Origin: Microvirga tunisiensis
GTDB lineage: Bacteria; Pseudomonadota; Alphaproteobacteria; Rhizobiales; Beijerinckiaceae
DNA length: 48,017 nt
Direction of reading: 5' to 3'
NCBI RefSeq assembly: GCF_009296175.1
Contig: NZ_VOSK01000026.1
Span: forward strand, 1-48,017
Positions 1 to 6,856 of this stretch are shown here, in pieces. Each line of letters opens with the position of its first letter. The first letter of the stretch is position 1. The position numbers and the translations under genes were made by a program. The notes under the pieces were generated by a model. It did not search any database. It was not told where the DNA came from and worked only from the letters and a program-made list of their open reading frames with translations.

Positions 1-125
1 CACCCATCCGCCCCGAACGCCACGTCGCCCAGTCGATCGCCACCATCCGGGCTGAACTCATCTGCACTCTCGTGCGAAGGCTCCCACGATGTCCCTGCTG
101 CCACACAAAGTTTATGACACAGTAG
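1..125 (+). mobile_element. Possible 3' end of an insertion sequence (IS701-like), cut by window edge
   Basis: From position 6 a plus-strand frame reads as a protein tail (IRPERHVAQS at the start, LPRCPCCH near the end) and stops at 123-125. It looks like a transposase C-terminus, but only about 40 residues are visible. The sequence ...CACAGTAGTA is followed by CTAG at 128-131, and CTAG is the target tetranucleotide recalled for IS701-family insertions. The adjacent FIST gene loses its family similarity at exactly this point. Family assignment is an inference; the left end lies outside the window. Confidence 0.3.
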
Positions 126-896
126 TACTAGGATGTTGTGCAAGAAAAAGGGAATGGGGGAGGCGGTATCGATGGTCTGCCCTGTCGCTCCGGCGTGCTG
201 CTGAAAGGCTTCAACGGCCGGAAAGCCATTCAGGCTGATGAGCCGCTTGCCCTCGGCTTCAGTGACCCGGAAGGCTTCACTTGCGGGTTGCCATCCGTGA
301 CTGACGCCGATGCCAATCGGCTTCTCGGAGAGGATCTCGAGCGCGACTGCGGCGTCGCTGAACACCTCTGTGCCGCAGAAAACCACGGTGTGTTGAAACT
401 GCGCGTTGTCCCCGGCGCCTCCTCCGAAGAACTGATACTGCCCTGCGGTGGCCACTGTGAGCTCATCGACAAGGGCCTCCGCGTGGCCGGCAAGGGCATC
501 CGCCATGACCAGAGCCGAGCGATAGCCATACGGATGGTCCGCATGTCCCGCGAACCCGGATGCGATCTGTCGGGCGGCGGCCACGGCATCGCGCTGGAGG
601 TCACGGCCAACGCTGGCGGCAAAGCGGGCATCGGCCCCTTTGAAGGCCAAGGCGCAGGCCATTCCCTCGCCCTGGACGTCGCGTGTGAATTCACCGGCGG
701 AGGATGCCCCGACCATCACCTTTGGGTGGCAGGCATCTGCAAGACCCTGGAGTAACGCGCGATGATCGTACTTGGGTGAAGCGAAGATGATCACCGCATC
801 CGGCGTATCGACCAATGTCTCCCGGATTTTTGTCCCCAGATCGCGACCGGCCTCGGACCCGTTCTCCAGGCCGGTATAAACAACGGCTGACTGCAT
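1..896 (-). CDS. FIST domain protein, probably 3'-truncated by insertion
   Basis: The start is the ATG at 896-894, and the minus-strand frame stays open to the window edge (298 codons seen). FIST proteins are cytoplasmic sensor modules, thought to bind small ligands such as amino acids, and are often encoded near signalling genes. Visible family features are the N-terminal beta/alpha repeat with a VGASSAGEF segment near residue 80, a FFGGGAGDN loop, then GIGVSHGW and the start of FIST_C (EGKRLISLNGFPAVEAF). Similarity ends soon after PIPFFLHNILVL, near position 130; the remaining residues (LCHKLCVAAG and on) do not look like FIST_C. The gene therefore appears broken by an element whose edge is at about 125-131. 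The predicted product is an intact FIST_N with a partial FIST_C and a foreign tail, possibly non-functional. Confidence 0.72.
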   Translation of the reverse strand, partial: MQSAVVYTGLENGSEAGRDLGTKIRETLVDTPDAVIIFASPKYDHRALLQGLADACHPKVMVGASSAGEFTRDVQGEGMACALAFKGADARFAASVGRDLQRDAVAAARQIASGFAGHADHPYGYRSALVMADALAGHAEALVDELTVATAGQYQFFGGGAGDNAQFQHTVVFCGTEVFSDAAVALEILSEKPIGIGVSHGWQPASEAFRVTEAEGKRLISLNGFPAVEAFQQHAGATGQTIDTASPIPFFLHNILVLLCHKLCVAAGTSWEPSHESADEFSPDGGDRLGDVAFGADG

Positions 897-1275
897 TGCG
901 CTCGCTTCCGAATGATTGCAGGTCAAAGCATACCCGGGCCCAGAGAGATAGTTCTCGGGACGCACAGAGTTTGATTGACCTGTAGAACCTAGATCAACGC
1001 CAAGCTTGGCCAGGAGTTCCGAATACAGGTGTCTGGTTTGCAACCCGCCCCACATCTCCTATGAGCTTCCCTGATACCGACGAGGCTTGCGTGCCGAAAG
1101 CCTGCTGCGCATTCGCCGACACGTCGGCCGCTCCTGGGACAGAGCCCGCCCAGCTTATGTCCGATCAGCCAACCAGCGGTAAGCTTCGGCCTTGGATGGC
1201 CTTTTTCTATTTGGGGATAGCTTTGCGTCGAGGGGCGGGGGCTCGCTAACCCCGAGGCGACCCCAACCTACTCTG
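897..1275. other. Intergenic stretch without a supported gene
   Basis: This should hold the promoter of the FIST gene (minus strand). Short open frames on both strands here lack a ribosome-binding site and do not look like proteins. No clear repeat or hairpin was seen. Confidence 0.5.
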
Positions 1276-1464
1276 TTAGTTCTTGAGCGCCTCCTGGCAG
1301 GCTTGATTGAGGAAAATGATTTCCGTAGTGGACAGGGGCCCATGATCTTCCGGGTAATCTCGGCGGACTTGAAGCCCTTGGGGTCAATCTTTCTCAGGTC
1401 TTCCGAGAACATGAACACGAAGGCGTCGATCGGGTCGATGGGCGGGATCGGTGGAGTCGGTCAT
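1276..1464 (-). pseudogene. Small decayed gene, frameshifted, unknown function
   Basis: Three minus-strand frames taken in turn give one protein-like product. ATG 1464-1462 opens with MTDSTDP. The next frame carries PIDPIDAFVFMFSEDLRK and then KSAEITRKIMGP. A third frame carries STTEIIFLNQACQEALKN and stops at 1276-1278. The second switch falls at a C run (GGGCCCC) near 1338, as expected for a one-base deletion, and the first near 1450. The product would be about 60 residues. Family unknown. The alternative is that the middle frame is open by chance, but the residue composition on both sides of the switches argues for a real ancestral gene. Confidence 0.4.
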
Positions 1465-1527
1465 GGCGGGGGTTTAGAGCAAGCGAAGCGCCTCACCAGA
1501 TGGCCCTGCTGTCGCGGGAGTAGGCGC

Positions 1528-1821
1528 TCATGTGCTGCGGTGCGTTGACTTTATGGCAGCCAATAAACTCGCGAGATACCTCTTAGCGGCCCACCTGAAA
1601 GCCGCAAAAATGGCGGGAAGGAGAATGGCTCCGATCAATGCGCATATTGCAATCTCGCCTTTCCCATTCAGATACGGACTACCTCCGACAGGCTCCGAAA
1701 CAAAGAAGTGCTGAAGGTACAGCAGGAACCCTATCAATGTGCCAATAACAGCCCCGGCTGCTACGTTGGACGCGGCGCTAAGGCGTTTTTTTGATTTAGT
1801 GGTTTCGAAAAAATACTTCAT
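1528..1821 (-). CDS. Small two-helix membrane protein, unknown
   Basis: 97 residues from ATG 1821. A basic N-terminus (FETTKSKKRLSAAS) precedes two hydrophobic segments, about residues 20-41 (VAAGAVIGTLIGFLLYLQHF) and 58-76 (IAICALIGAILLPAIFAAF), and a basic C-terminal tail follows (RWAAKRYLASLLAAIKSTHR). The pattern fits an inner-membrane protein with both ends in the cytoplasm. No family is recognised and the ribosome-binding site is weak, so support rests on the two clean membrane segments and the positively charged flanks. Confidence 0.55.
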   Translation of the reverse strand: MKYFFETTKSKKRLSAASNVAAGAVIGTLIGFLLYLQHFFVSEPVGGSPYLNGKGEIAICALIGAILLPAIFAAFRWAAKRYLASLLAAIKSTHRST

Positions 1822-1868
1822 ATCAGCTGCATCTTAGGTGGATTTGCGGGAGTAGGGCACAGGCGGAT

Positions 1869-2054
1869 TCACTTCGTTAATGAAGAGCGGGCGTAGAGAG
1901 CCATGTAGGCGATTGCCAGGAGAGCCACTGCGGCGACCACAGCCGTTAAAGCGGCGGCCAGCCAGCCCACTCTACCATCTCCATAAATTCTGGTCCGGAG
2001 ATCGCGCAATTCCTGATCGCGAAGCTCGTGCTTTTCGAAACGGTCATCAGACAT
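1869..2054 (-). CDS. Small single-span membrane protein with charged N-terminus
   Basis: The ATG at 2054-2052 is preferred to longer upstream readings, whose extra residues are Pro/Arg-rich and protein-unlike. It gives 61 residues: a highly charged N-terminus (SDDRFEKHELRDQELRDLR), a short linker and one membrane helix (LTAVVAAVALLAIAYMALYA, residues about 36-56). The layout resembles small bitopic alphaproteobacterial proteins with a cytoplasmic amphipathic head. Function unknown. The next minus-strand gene lies 47 bases downstream, so co-transcription is possible. Confidence 0.5.
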   Translation of the reverse strand: MSDDRFEKHELRDQELRDLRTRIYGDGRVGWLAAALTAVVAAVALLAIAYMALYARSSLTK

Positions 2055-2349
2055 CGGTGGAGAGGCTTGCAACCGCAGGGTAAGCCGAGAGCATGGCATG
2101 AAGGGGTACAGAGAGGGTTGCGGGTGCCTGTCCTGGAGCGAAGGCGCAGGAGGTCCGACGAGGAGCCCGGGAGGGCAGTACATCCGTGCCAATCCCGGGG
2201 CTCGCCGCCAGCTGTCGATGTCAGGCAGCTGAGGTGAGATTGAGCTGATTTGTGAAAGGTGACTAGCGTCTCACATCGGGCGTGGCAGCGTGGCGCACTC
2301 ACCCTGTCTCTCAGGCTTGTTAGGGATGCATTAACCAAACCGGCAGAGC

Positions 2350-2793
2350 ATGGGCATGTCTCCCAAACAATGCGCGATGCCCCAAGAAATGCATGCTTCA
2401 GCCACCGTTCTTGTCGTCGAGAATGATCCCATCATACGTGAGTTGCTGGAGACCATTCTCCGGACTGCCGGCTATCAGGTCCTGGCCGTTCCAACAGGCA
2501 ACGCGGGACTCCTGTCGCTCTGCCAGCAGCAGGCCCACATCAATTGGCTTGTGACGCGAGTGAAGCTTCCCGGGCTCGTGGATGGATGGCTCCTCGCCGA
2601 TGAGTATCATCGGCACAACCCAGGTCGGCCCGCCATCCTGCTATCCGAGGTGATCTCAGAGGCTGAACACGCTTCGGTCGATTCCGTGTTCGTGCCGCCG
2701 CATGCACCAATGAGAGTGCTTGAGGCCTTAAAGGGCCTGGTGTTGTCAGAGGTGGTTCAAGCCGCTCCAGTAGCGATGCCGTGGGCTGCTTGA
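2350..2793 (+). CDS. CheY-like receiver domain protein lacking the phosphoacceptor Asp
   Basis: 147 residues, a stand-alone receiver fold: first strand and acidic cluster at 21-26 (LVVEND), then helix ELLETILRTAGYQV. The strand that should end in the phosphorylated Asp reads INWLVTR-VKLPG, so residue 70 is Arg in place of Asp. The conserved Ser is kept (AILLS, S99). The invariant Lys of the usual KP motif is Pro (VFVPPH, P117). The family is the small single-domain receivers common in rhizobia and methylobacteria, which normally read DWLLTD-I-LPG...DGW and are phosphorylated by HWE kinases. This copy keeps the DGWLLADE surface but should not be phosphorylated. It is either a pseudo-receiver acting by binding alone or a gene losing function. 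ATG 2350 was taken; an internal ATG at 2389 would start directly before the first strand. Confidence 0.8.
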   Translation: MGMSPKQCAMPQEMHASATVLVVENDPIIRELLETILRTAGYQVLAVPTGNAGLLSLCQQQAHINWLVTRVKLPGLVDGWLLADEYHRHNPGRPAILLSEVISEAEHASVDSVFVPPHAPMRVLEALKGLVLSEVVQAAPVAMPWAA

Positions 2794-2818
2794 ACCCGGT
2801 CGCATACAGTAACTAAAA

Positions 2819-2857
2819 CGCCCCGGTTGAGAGCTGTCTGAAACCTCAACCAGGGCG
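2819..2857 (-). terminator. Intrinsic terminator-like hairpin
   Basis: A 13-bp stem with one mismatch (2819-2831 with 2845-2857) and a 13-base loop. Read on the minus strand it ends GGGGCG then TTTTAGTT, the usual stem plus U-tract layout. It lies 25 bases after the receiver gene and about 140 bases beyond the PRC-barrel gene on the minus strand, so it separates convergent genes. Confidence 0.5.
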
Positions 2858-2949
2858 CCAATGCAGTGCTGGTTGCAACACCGCCTCACAAGCCTCGTCG
2901 CTCAATGAACACGGTCAAGGCGGCTATCGGCTGACGGTGAGAGGCAGAA

Positions 2950-2993
2950 GCGCCCTGACAGAAGGCTGAGCACCAGACGTCCTGCCAGGGCGC
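2950..2993 (-). terminator. Hairpin just after the PRC-barrel gene
   Basis: GCGCCCTGACAG (2950-2961) pairs with CTGCCAGGGCGC (2982-2993) with one mismatch and a 20-base loop. It begins seven bases beyond the stop codon of the minus-strand PRC-barrel gene. The T-tract is weak (CTTCTG), so it may act together with the hairpin at 2819-2857. Confidence 0.4.
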
Positions 2994-3000
2994 ATGCGGA

Positions 3001-3399
3001 TCAGCGCTTCCACTTGCCTTCGTAGCGGAACTCCGGGGCCGATTTCAGCTGCTCAAGGTCCGCGTTCATGGTCGCCTGCCACTTGTTCTCACCTTCTGTG
3101 TACCGGATTGAGATCGCGGAAGGATCGACAGCCACATAGCGCTGGCCGCTGCCCAGGAGCTCCCCGACGGACAGCACGACTCCAATGATCTGGCCACCCT
3201 CGAAGACAACATCCTCAATCTTGCCCATCTCTTTGCCGCTGGCGCTTTGGACGTTCAGGCCGATCAGTCGCGAACTCAGAAGGGCATTGTTATTAATCGT
3301 GATGAACTTGGGTGCACCTGACGCTGGCGGGGTGCTCTGAGCATGAGCGACACCTGAGCAACCGAGAGTGACGAGAAGAATAATCGCTGATAAGCGCAT
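3001..3399 (-). CDS. Exported PRC-barrel domain protein
   Basis: 132 residues. A signal peptide runs over residues 1-20 (MRLSAIILLVTLGCSGVAHA, then QS), with a signal peptidase I-like AHA site; the Cys at 14 makes a lipoprotein reading less likely. A PRC-barrel follows: LLSSRLIGLNVQSASGKEMG, then KIEDVVFEGGQIIGVVLSVG and the YVAVDPSAISI strand. PRC-barrels are small beta-barrel adaptor domains; exported single-domain copies are frequent in Hyphomicrobiales and often linked to stress, without a defined ligand. The gene stands alone with its own hairpin after the stop. A cytoplasmic PRC-barrel protein is encoded at the far end of the window. Confidence 0.85.
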   Translation of the reverse strand: MRLSAIILLVTLGCSGVAHAQSTPPASGAPKFITINNNALLSSRLIGLNVQSASGKEMGKIEDVVFEGGQIIGVVLSVGELLGSGQRYVAVDPSAISIRYTEGENKWQATMNADLEQLKSAPEFRYEGKWKR

Positions 3400-3832
3400 C
3401 GAAACCTGCCCTTCAATTGAAACTCAGGGCCAACCCTGCCCAGGATAGTGGCCGATTTAGGAGCATTGTCCATTGCGGCACCGGTCAAAGACTTAGGGTC
3501 TGGCGCGACGGCAGAGCGCCTGCCCCCTCTGCTGGCGAGAGATGCCGTGACAAACAACGGAAGCGACGCGAAGCGATCCAGGCATCAGGGATGGGGCAGT
3601 GAAACTCTCTGTTAGGGAACTGAGCCGGGCTCACCATATACAAACTCGGAGCACCCGATGCGCTCCTCAAGGAGCGTCTACACGCAGAGGTTCATGTTAG
3701 GCGGATAGTTCCCGGAACATCCCTCTGCGCCATCTTCGCCGCGGGTCCGCGCGTCACGCATTTCCCTGTTGATAGGCTCCCTGGAATAGATGCGCCGAAT
3801 ACAGAACATCCTACGGCATGGTGCGCGAGACG
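3400..3832. other. Intergenic stretch, no supported gene
   Basis: Open frames here are short, rich in Arg/Pro/Ser and lack ribosome-binding sites. The left part should carry the promoter of the minus-strand PRC-barrel gene. No repeats or RNA gene recognised. Confidence 0.5.
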
Positions 3833-3973
3833 CTATCGCTTGCCGCCGGATGGTTTCGCTGGCGTCCCGCCTTTGCCCTGGTTCGCGAAGGGCGAGGTCG
3901 GGATTGCCTCCTTTGGCTTGTCCTTCTTCGGCTTTTTTGCCTCGCGGTTGCCGCGTTGTTCACCTTTGGCCAT
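3833..3973 (-). CDS. Small basic Lys-rich protein
   Basis: 46 residues from ATG 3973-3971, preceded by a clear Shine-Dalgarno sequence (CGGAGACC). The sequence begins MAKGEQRGNREAKKPKKDK and ends KPSGGKR; it is strongly basic, hydrophilic and probably disordered. Very similar short proteins starting MAKGQQRGNREAKKPK are remembered from Methylobacterium and Bradyrhizobium genomes, where they have no known function. Nucleic-acid binding would fit the charge but is only a guess. It is the last of a minus-strand run of small genes (4807 down to 3833), 41 bases after the coiled-coil gene. Confidence 0.7.
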   Translation of the reverse strand: MAKGEQRGNREAKKPKKDKPKEAIPTSPFANQGKGGTPAKPSGGKR

Positions 3974-4014
3974 GGCTGGTCTCCGTTGACGATCAGTTCG
4001 TGGATGAGATCATT

Positions 4015-4320
4015 TCAGTCGTGGGTCGACTTGTCGAGCAGATGATCGAAGTCGGCCATCATGCGGTCGATCAGCTTGCGGCGGCGCAGATCGCTTGCAT
4101 CCAGGCTCTGCGCCAGGAGGCCAAGCAAATAGCGCGCCTTTTCGACCGCCTCGTGCCAATCGGCAGCAGGTGCGGCTGCCAGCAGGTCTTCGAGAGCCGC
4201 CTGCCTTGCACGTAGCGCTTCCTGGTCGGCTTCGACCTCGGACCGCAGACGGCGAAGGTCCGTCGCCTTCTGGGCCGCCATGCCGCGATGGGTATCGAGA
4301 TTGGTCGGTCGATCGGCCAT
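4015..4320 (-). CDS. Small coiled-coil protein, unknown
   Basis: 101 residues from ATG 4320, with AGAGGAA about 8 bases upstream. Heptad-like helices dominate: residues 18-50 (KATDLRRLRSEVEADQEALR and on) and 54-98 (ADWHEAVEKARYLLGLLAQS, then DRMMADFDHLLDK). No catalytic motif or membrane segment, so probably a soluble helical hairpin or dimer. Its neighbours are other small stress-type genes. Conserved hypothetical of Methylobacteriaceae-type genomes by recall. Confidence 0.72.
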   Translation of the reverse strand: MADRPTNLDTHRGMAAQKATDLRRLRSEVEADQEALRARQAALEDLLAAAPAADWHEAVEKARYLLGLLAQSLDASDLRRRKLIDRMMADFDHLLDKSTHD

Positions 4321-4346
4321 GGTAGGGTTCCTCTCTGCTGTGTTGC

Positions 4347-4601
4347 CTAAGCTCTCTCAGTCAAAAGCCGTGCCAGCGTCTTGGCCTGCCACTCATTCTG
4401 TCCGATGGGCTCAGGCGTCACGACGTGCCACTCGTGCGCTCGAAGCGGCCAAGCGGGTTCACCCGTGGGCGTGAGGATCATAAACCGCTGTGACGCCTTC
4501 ATGCCAACACGGGCGACGTACAGGATCTCATCATCCCGTCGAAGCAGCGCGACAGGGTCGTAGATCTGGGATCCGTGGAAGAAGGCCTCACCGCCGGTCA
4601 A
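4347..4601 (-). CDS. Conserved hypothetical, coupled to upstream gene
   Basis: 84 residues from a TTG at 4601-4599 that overlaps the stop codon of the preceding gene, which suggests translational re-initiation. No ATG is available before residue 34. The protein is a compact beta-rich sequence (IYDPVALLRRDDEILYVARV, then RFMILTPTGEPAWPLRAHEW) with a C-terminal helix. No family recognised. It probably forms a pair with the 69-residue protein encoded just upstream. Confidence 0.62.
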   Translation of the reverse strand: MTGGEAFFHGSQIYDPVALLRRDDEILYVARVGMKASQRFMILTPTGEPAWPLRAHEWHVVTPEPIGQNEWQAKTLARLLTERA

Positions 4602-4807
4602 ATAATCGACGCCCTAGCCGCGATCTCGCTTTCGCGCACGGCGCGCTCGCCGAAGCCGGACGATTTGATGCGGTACGAGAACTCACCGGTCTGATCGGCG
4701 GGCATGAGACGCGTTACCTCGTAGATGCCGCTTGCACTTGCACGCTTGTCCGAAATACGCGGATGGGTGATGCGGACCAACTGATGAACCTGATACTTGT
4801 GCGACAT
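4598..4807 (-). CDS. Conserved small protein (MSHKYxVxQxVRI type)
   Basis: 69 residues from ATG 4807 with an excellent ribosome-binding site (AGGAGGA, 6 bases upstream). It starts MSHKYQVHQLVRITHPR and contains GIYEVTRLMPADQTGEFSYR and a conserved ERAVRESEI near the end. This small SH3-like beta protein is very common in Rhizobiales, usually near stress genes, and has no assigned function. Its stop overlaps the TTG start of the next gene. Confidence 0.75.
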   Translation of the reverse strand: MSHKYQVHQLVRITHPRISDKRASASGIYEVTRLMPADQTGEFSYRIKSSGFGERAVRESEIAARASII

Positions 4808-4884
4808 TCATTCCTCCTGGAGCTTAGCTGTCATGGGGCAGGGTAGCGTGGGTAACCGCTGCTGGCTGTTAGCCGGTACAAATG

Positions 4885-4912
4885 AAAAAGCCGCCCCACG
4901 CGGGAGCGGCTT
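4885..4912 (-). terminator. Intrinsic terminator of the cold-shock gene
   Basis: AGCCGC (4889-4894) pairs with GCGGCT (4906-4911), with further G:C pairing inside. Read on the minus strand the stem ends in TTTTTC. It lies about 45 bases after the stop codon of the minus-strand cold-shock gene. Confidence 0.6.
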
Positions 4913-4956
4913 CAAGGCTTAGCGGCACAGGTTATGTCCTGAGCCGACCATCAAGA

Positions 4957-5166
4957 TCACGCGTTCTCGATGTTGTTGACGGCGATTTTGCCGGAGCGGC
5001 GGTCTTCGGCCGTGTCAAAGGCAACCTTCTGCCCTTCGATGAGGTTGCGCATGCTAGCGCGCTCTAGAGCGGTGGCGTGGACGAACACATCCTTGCTGCC
5101 ATCGTTGGGCTGGATGAAGCCGAAGCCCTTCATGTCGTTGTAGAATTTTACAGTGCCCATAACCAT
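4957..5166 (-). CDS. Cold-shock protein (CspA family)
   Basis: 69 residues from ATG 5166 (MVMGTVKFYN); ATG 5160 is two codons in and also possible. Single cold-shock domain: RNP-1 is KGFGFIQP, RNP-2 is DVFVHATAL, followed by LIEGQKVAFD and a C-terminal strand. Cold-shock proteins bind single-stranded RNA and DNA, melt RNA structure and help translation after temperature drop or other stress. A promoter-like pair sits about 155 bases upstream, so the mRNA would have the long leader typical of cold-shock genes. A terminator follows at 4885-4912. Confidence 0.92.
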   Translation of the reverse strand: MVMGTVKFYNDMKGFGFIQPNDGSKDVFVHATALERASMRNLIEGQKVAFDTAEDRRSGKIAVNNIENA

Positions 5167-5328
5167 TGGGGTAGCCTTTCGCGATTGTTGCAGATGCACG
5201 TGAGCGAAGGCACGCAAAAGCGCGGCCTTAACTCGGTTCGTCGATGTAATGGTAAGAAAGTCCGAACGTGCGCCTGGAAAGACCAAAAGCGAAACGACCC
5301 GATTGTCCGGCCAAAATCCGATAATTTT

Positions 5329-5357
5329 TATATAGGTATTTTCTTTAACAATTGCAA
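5329..5357 (-). promoter_or_regulatory. Candidate promoter of the cold-shock gene, long 5' leader
   Basis: On the minus strand TTGCAA (5357-5352) and TATATA (5334-5329) are separated by exactly 17 bases, in a locally A/T-rich stretch within GC-rich DNA. Transcription from here would give a leader of roughly 155 bases before ATG 5166. Confidence 0.5.
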
Positions 5358-5589
5358 GTGCTGTCCGTCTCTGTCTCTAATGGAGGCAGAACTTGGCGGC
5401 TTTCGACGCAATTCAAAGACAAGACTTTGCTCAGCAGGGGCCGGGGAGGCTTCAATATTTATCAGACCCAGCAATGCACATACACCCGCTGCCGCCCGTC
5501 CGAGAATCCGGGGAATGCGACGGCAGTATGCGGTGGACCTAAGGGGGCGAGACTGTCCATTGGAGTGGGTGCAGACATTCGACACGGAA

Positions 5590-5935
5590 GCGGTACCGCT
5601 ATGTGCGCCCGCAGCCCTTCCTGTTTGTAGGAGATCATCGCCCGGGCACCGATCTGATTGTTCAGCAAACGTTTGAGAAGCTGGGTGTCAAAGCCCCTCC
5701 GAGCCGGCGGACTGGTGGCAGGACCGTTCCGCTCAATGCACTCGATGATGAGTTCGCGGCGGTCTTGATCCCCCACAAGAGCCTAGGAGACCGCGACAGA
5801 TCCGTCCAGTACGGACAGTGCTCCATACTTGACGGCGTTCGTCGTCAGTACATGAATGGCGATTTCCTAGCTATCGCGGATGCTGTGATGGAGCTACAAT
5901 GACCCACCAATCCGGAGCATGCCATGAGTGCGCTC
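5590..5935 (-). pseudogene. HWE-family sensor histidine kinase, C-terminal relic
   Basis: Minus-strand fragments in more than one frame match the catalytic half of an HWE-type histidine kinase. The N-box reads IAIHVLTTNAVKYGALS at about 5823-5866 (family: HELTTNAxKYGAL). A TAG stop follows VAVS, and the end of the domain continues as ECIERNGPATSPPARRGFDT, then LLKRLLNNQIGA, matching the family's W-E-GGP...GFGT.L...L...GG pattern but with the glycines and Trp lost. The stretch before the N-box is also out of frame (VAPSQ). The N-terminal sensor and HWE motifs are absent. It overlaps the start of the spermidine-synthase remnant on the other strand. Confidence 0.6.
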
Positions 5936-6360
5936 GTCGAGGAGCTTGACTGTCGCCCACTCCCATGGGAGCGCTCAGCCTCGAGCTGACCTCTGATCCA
6001 CGCTGCCGGCTGGTTCTTGGTGACTTCTTTGCAGGAGCCGCTTCGGAGGTGGGCTTCAATGCCGACCAACCAGGACGCCGCTACCACGCGATCCTGGTCG
6101 ATATCGACCACTCACCGAAGAACGTCCTGCATCCGAGCCATTTAGCGCTCTACACCGTCGAGGGTCTCACGCGCCTTTCTGCGCACCTTCATCCTGGTGG
6201 CGTCGTTGCCCTGTGGTTAAACGATCCTCCGGACGATGGGGTTCAATGGGCACTTCGTGAGGTGTTTGCCACCAGCGAGGCTCGTATCGTTGCGTTCGAC
6301 AACATACGGAAGGATGGTGAGGTGACAAACACAGTGTACGTCGCAACGCGTGGTCGCTAA
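5924..6360 (+). pseudogene. Spermidine-synthase-like protein with internal deletion
   Basis: ATG 5924 begins MSALVEELDCRP as in SpeE-like proteins of this group, but the frame then shifts by one base (CTCCCATGG) and about 100 residues of the usual protein are missing. The rest (LTSDPRCRLVLGDFFAGAAS to TVYVATRGR) is the C-terminal half of the Rossmann methyltransferase-like fold. It includes the acidic motif HAILVDIDHSP, then LHPSHLALYTVEGL and HLHPGGVVALWLNDPP. The S-adenosyl-ligand glycine loop of the N-half is lost, so no activity is expected. An internal ATG at 5965 would give a 131-residue fragment in frame. A shorter relic of the same gene lies at 10469-10623. Confidence 0.7.
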
Positions 6361-6474
6361 CAGCCCTGGCGGGACTCTCATTCGTCGGGCCAGCCCCAGC
6401 CACCGTTCCATCCGCCGATCAAAGTGGATCACTTGCGGGCGCTCGGGCCTTCTCGTTGTCCCATGGAGATACGC

Positions 6475-6669
6475 ATGGCCCAGTTTCCTATCATGAAGAC
6501 CATCGCCAACATTGCCGTCACTCATGTTGATGGAGAATATCGCATCCGGATCGAGGATGAGTCCGGCGATACCGGGGTTTATCGCGCCTCATCCGATCAG
6601 GTTATGGATCTCGCCAACATGCTCGACGACCACTTTAGTGATGAAGACGAGGAGCTAACCGCTGGATAA
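6475..6669 (+). CDS. 64-aa acidic protein, copy 1 (MAQFPIMK type)
   Basis: ATG 6475 has GGAGAT just upstream; the longer reading from 6424 adds residues not shared with the second copy. The protein starts MAQFPIMKTIANIAVTHVDG and contains YRIRIEDESGDTGVYRASSD and a very acidic tail (DDHFSDEDEELTAG). The predicted fold is a short beta sheet followed by a helix (QVMDLANMLDD). No family recognised. A paralogue at 10738-10932 is about 80% identical by eye and has the same upstream context, so the pair arose by segmental duplication. Both copies remain open and conserve the core, which suggests selection for function while the neighbouring remnant has decayed. Confidence 0.7.
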   Translation: MAQFPIMKTIANIAVTHVDGEYRIRIEDESGDTGVYRASSDQVMDLANMLDDHFSDEDEELTAG

Positions 6670-6759
6670 GGCTTTCTGAAACGATCCATGACAGGGACGT
6701 TGTGAGTCTTCCGCGACCGTACTCACGCCTCGGCCTGCCGAACCCACGTCCACGAAGAC

Positions 6760-6776
6760 GCCCCTTTGGAAAGGGC
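6760..6776 (+). terminator. Hairpin after acidic protein copy 1
   Basis: GCCCCTTTGGAAAGGGC forms a short stem followed by TTCT. A related, less perfect hairpin (GCTCCTCTGGAAAGGGCG then TTTG) occupies the same place after copy 2, near 11023-11043. Confidence 0.35.
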
Positions 6777-6856
6777 TTCTGCCTCTCGTTGGTGCGCTGC
6801 AGCAACCGACGGCCGTCTCAGGCTTTCTCTACGATCAGCCCACATGGAGAGTATGC

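Noticed and set aside
138-755. 205-codon plus-strand frame opposite the FIST gene
   Set aside because: Antisense shadow; the minus strand carries clear FIST family motifs in the matching region.
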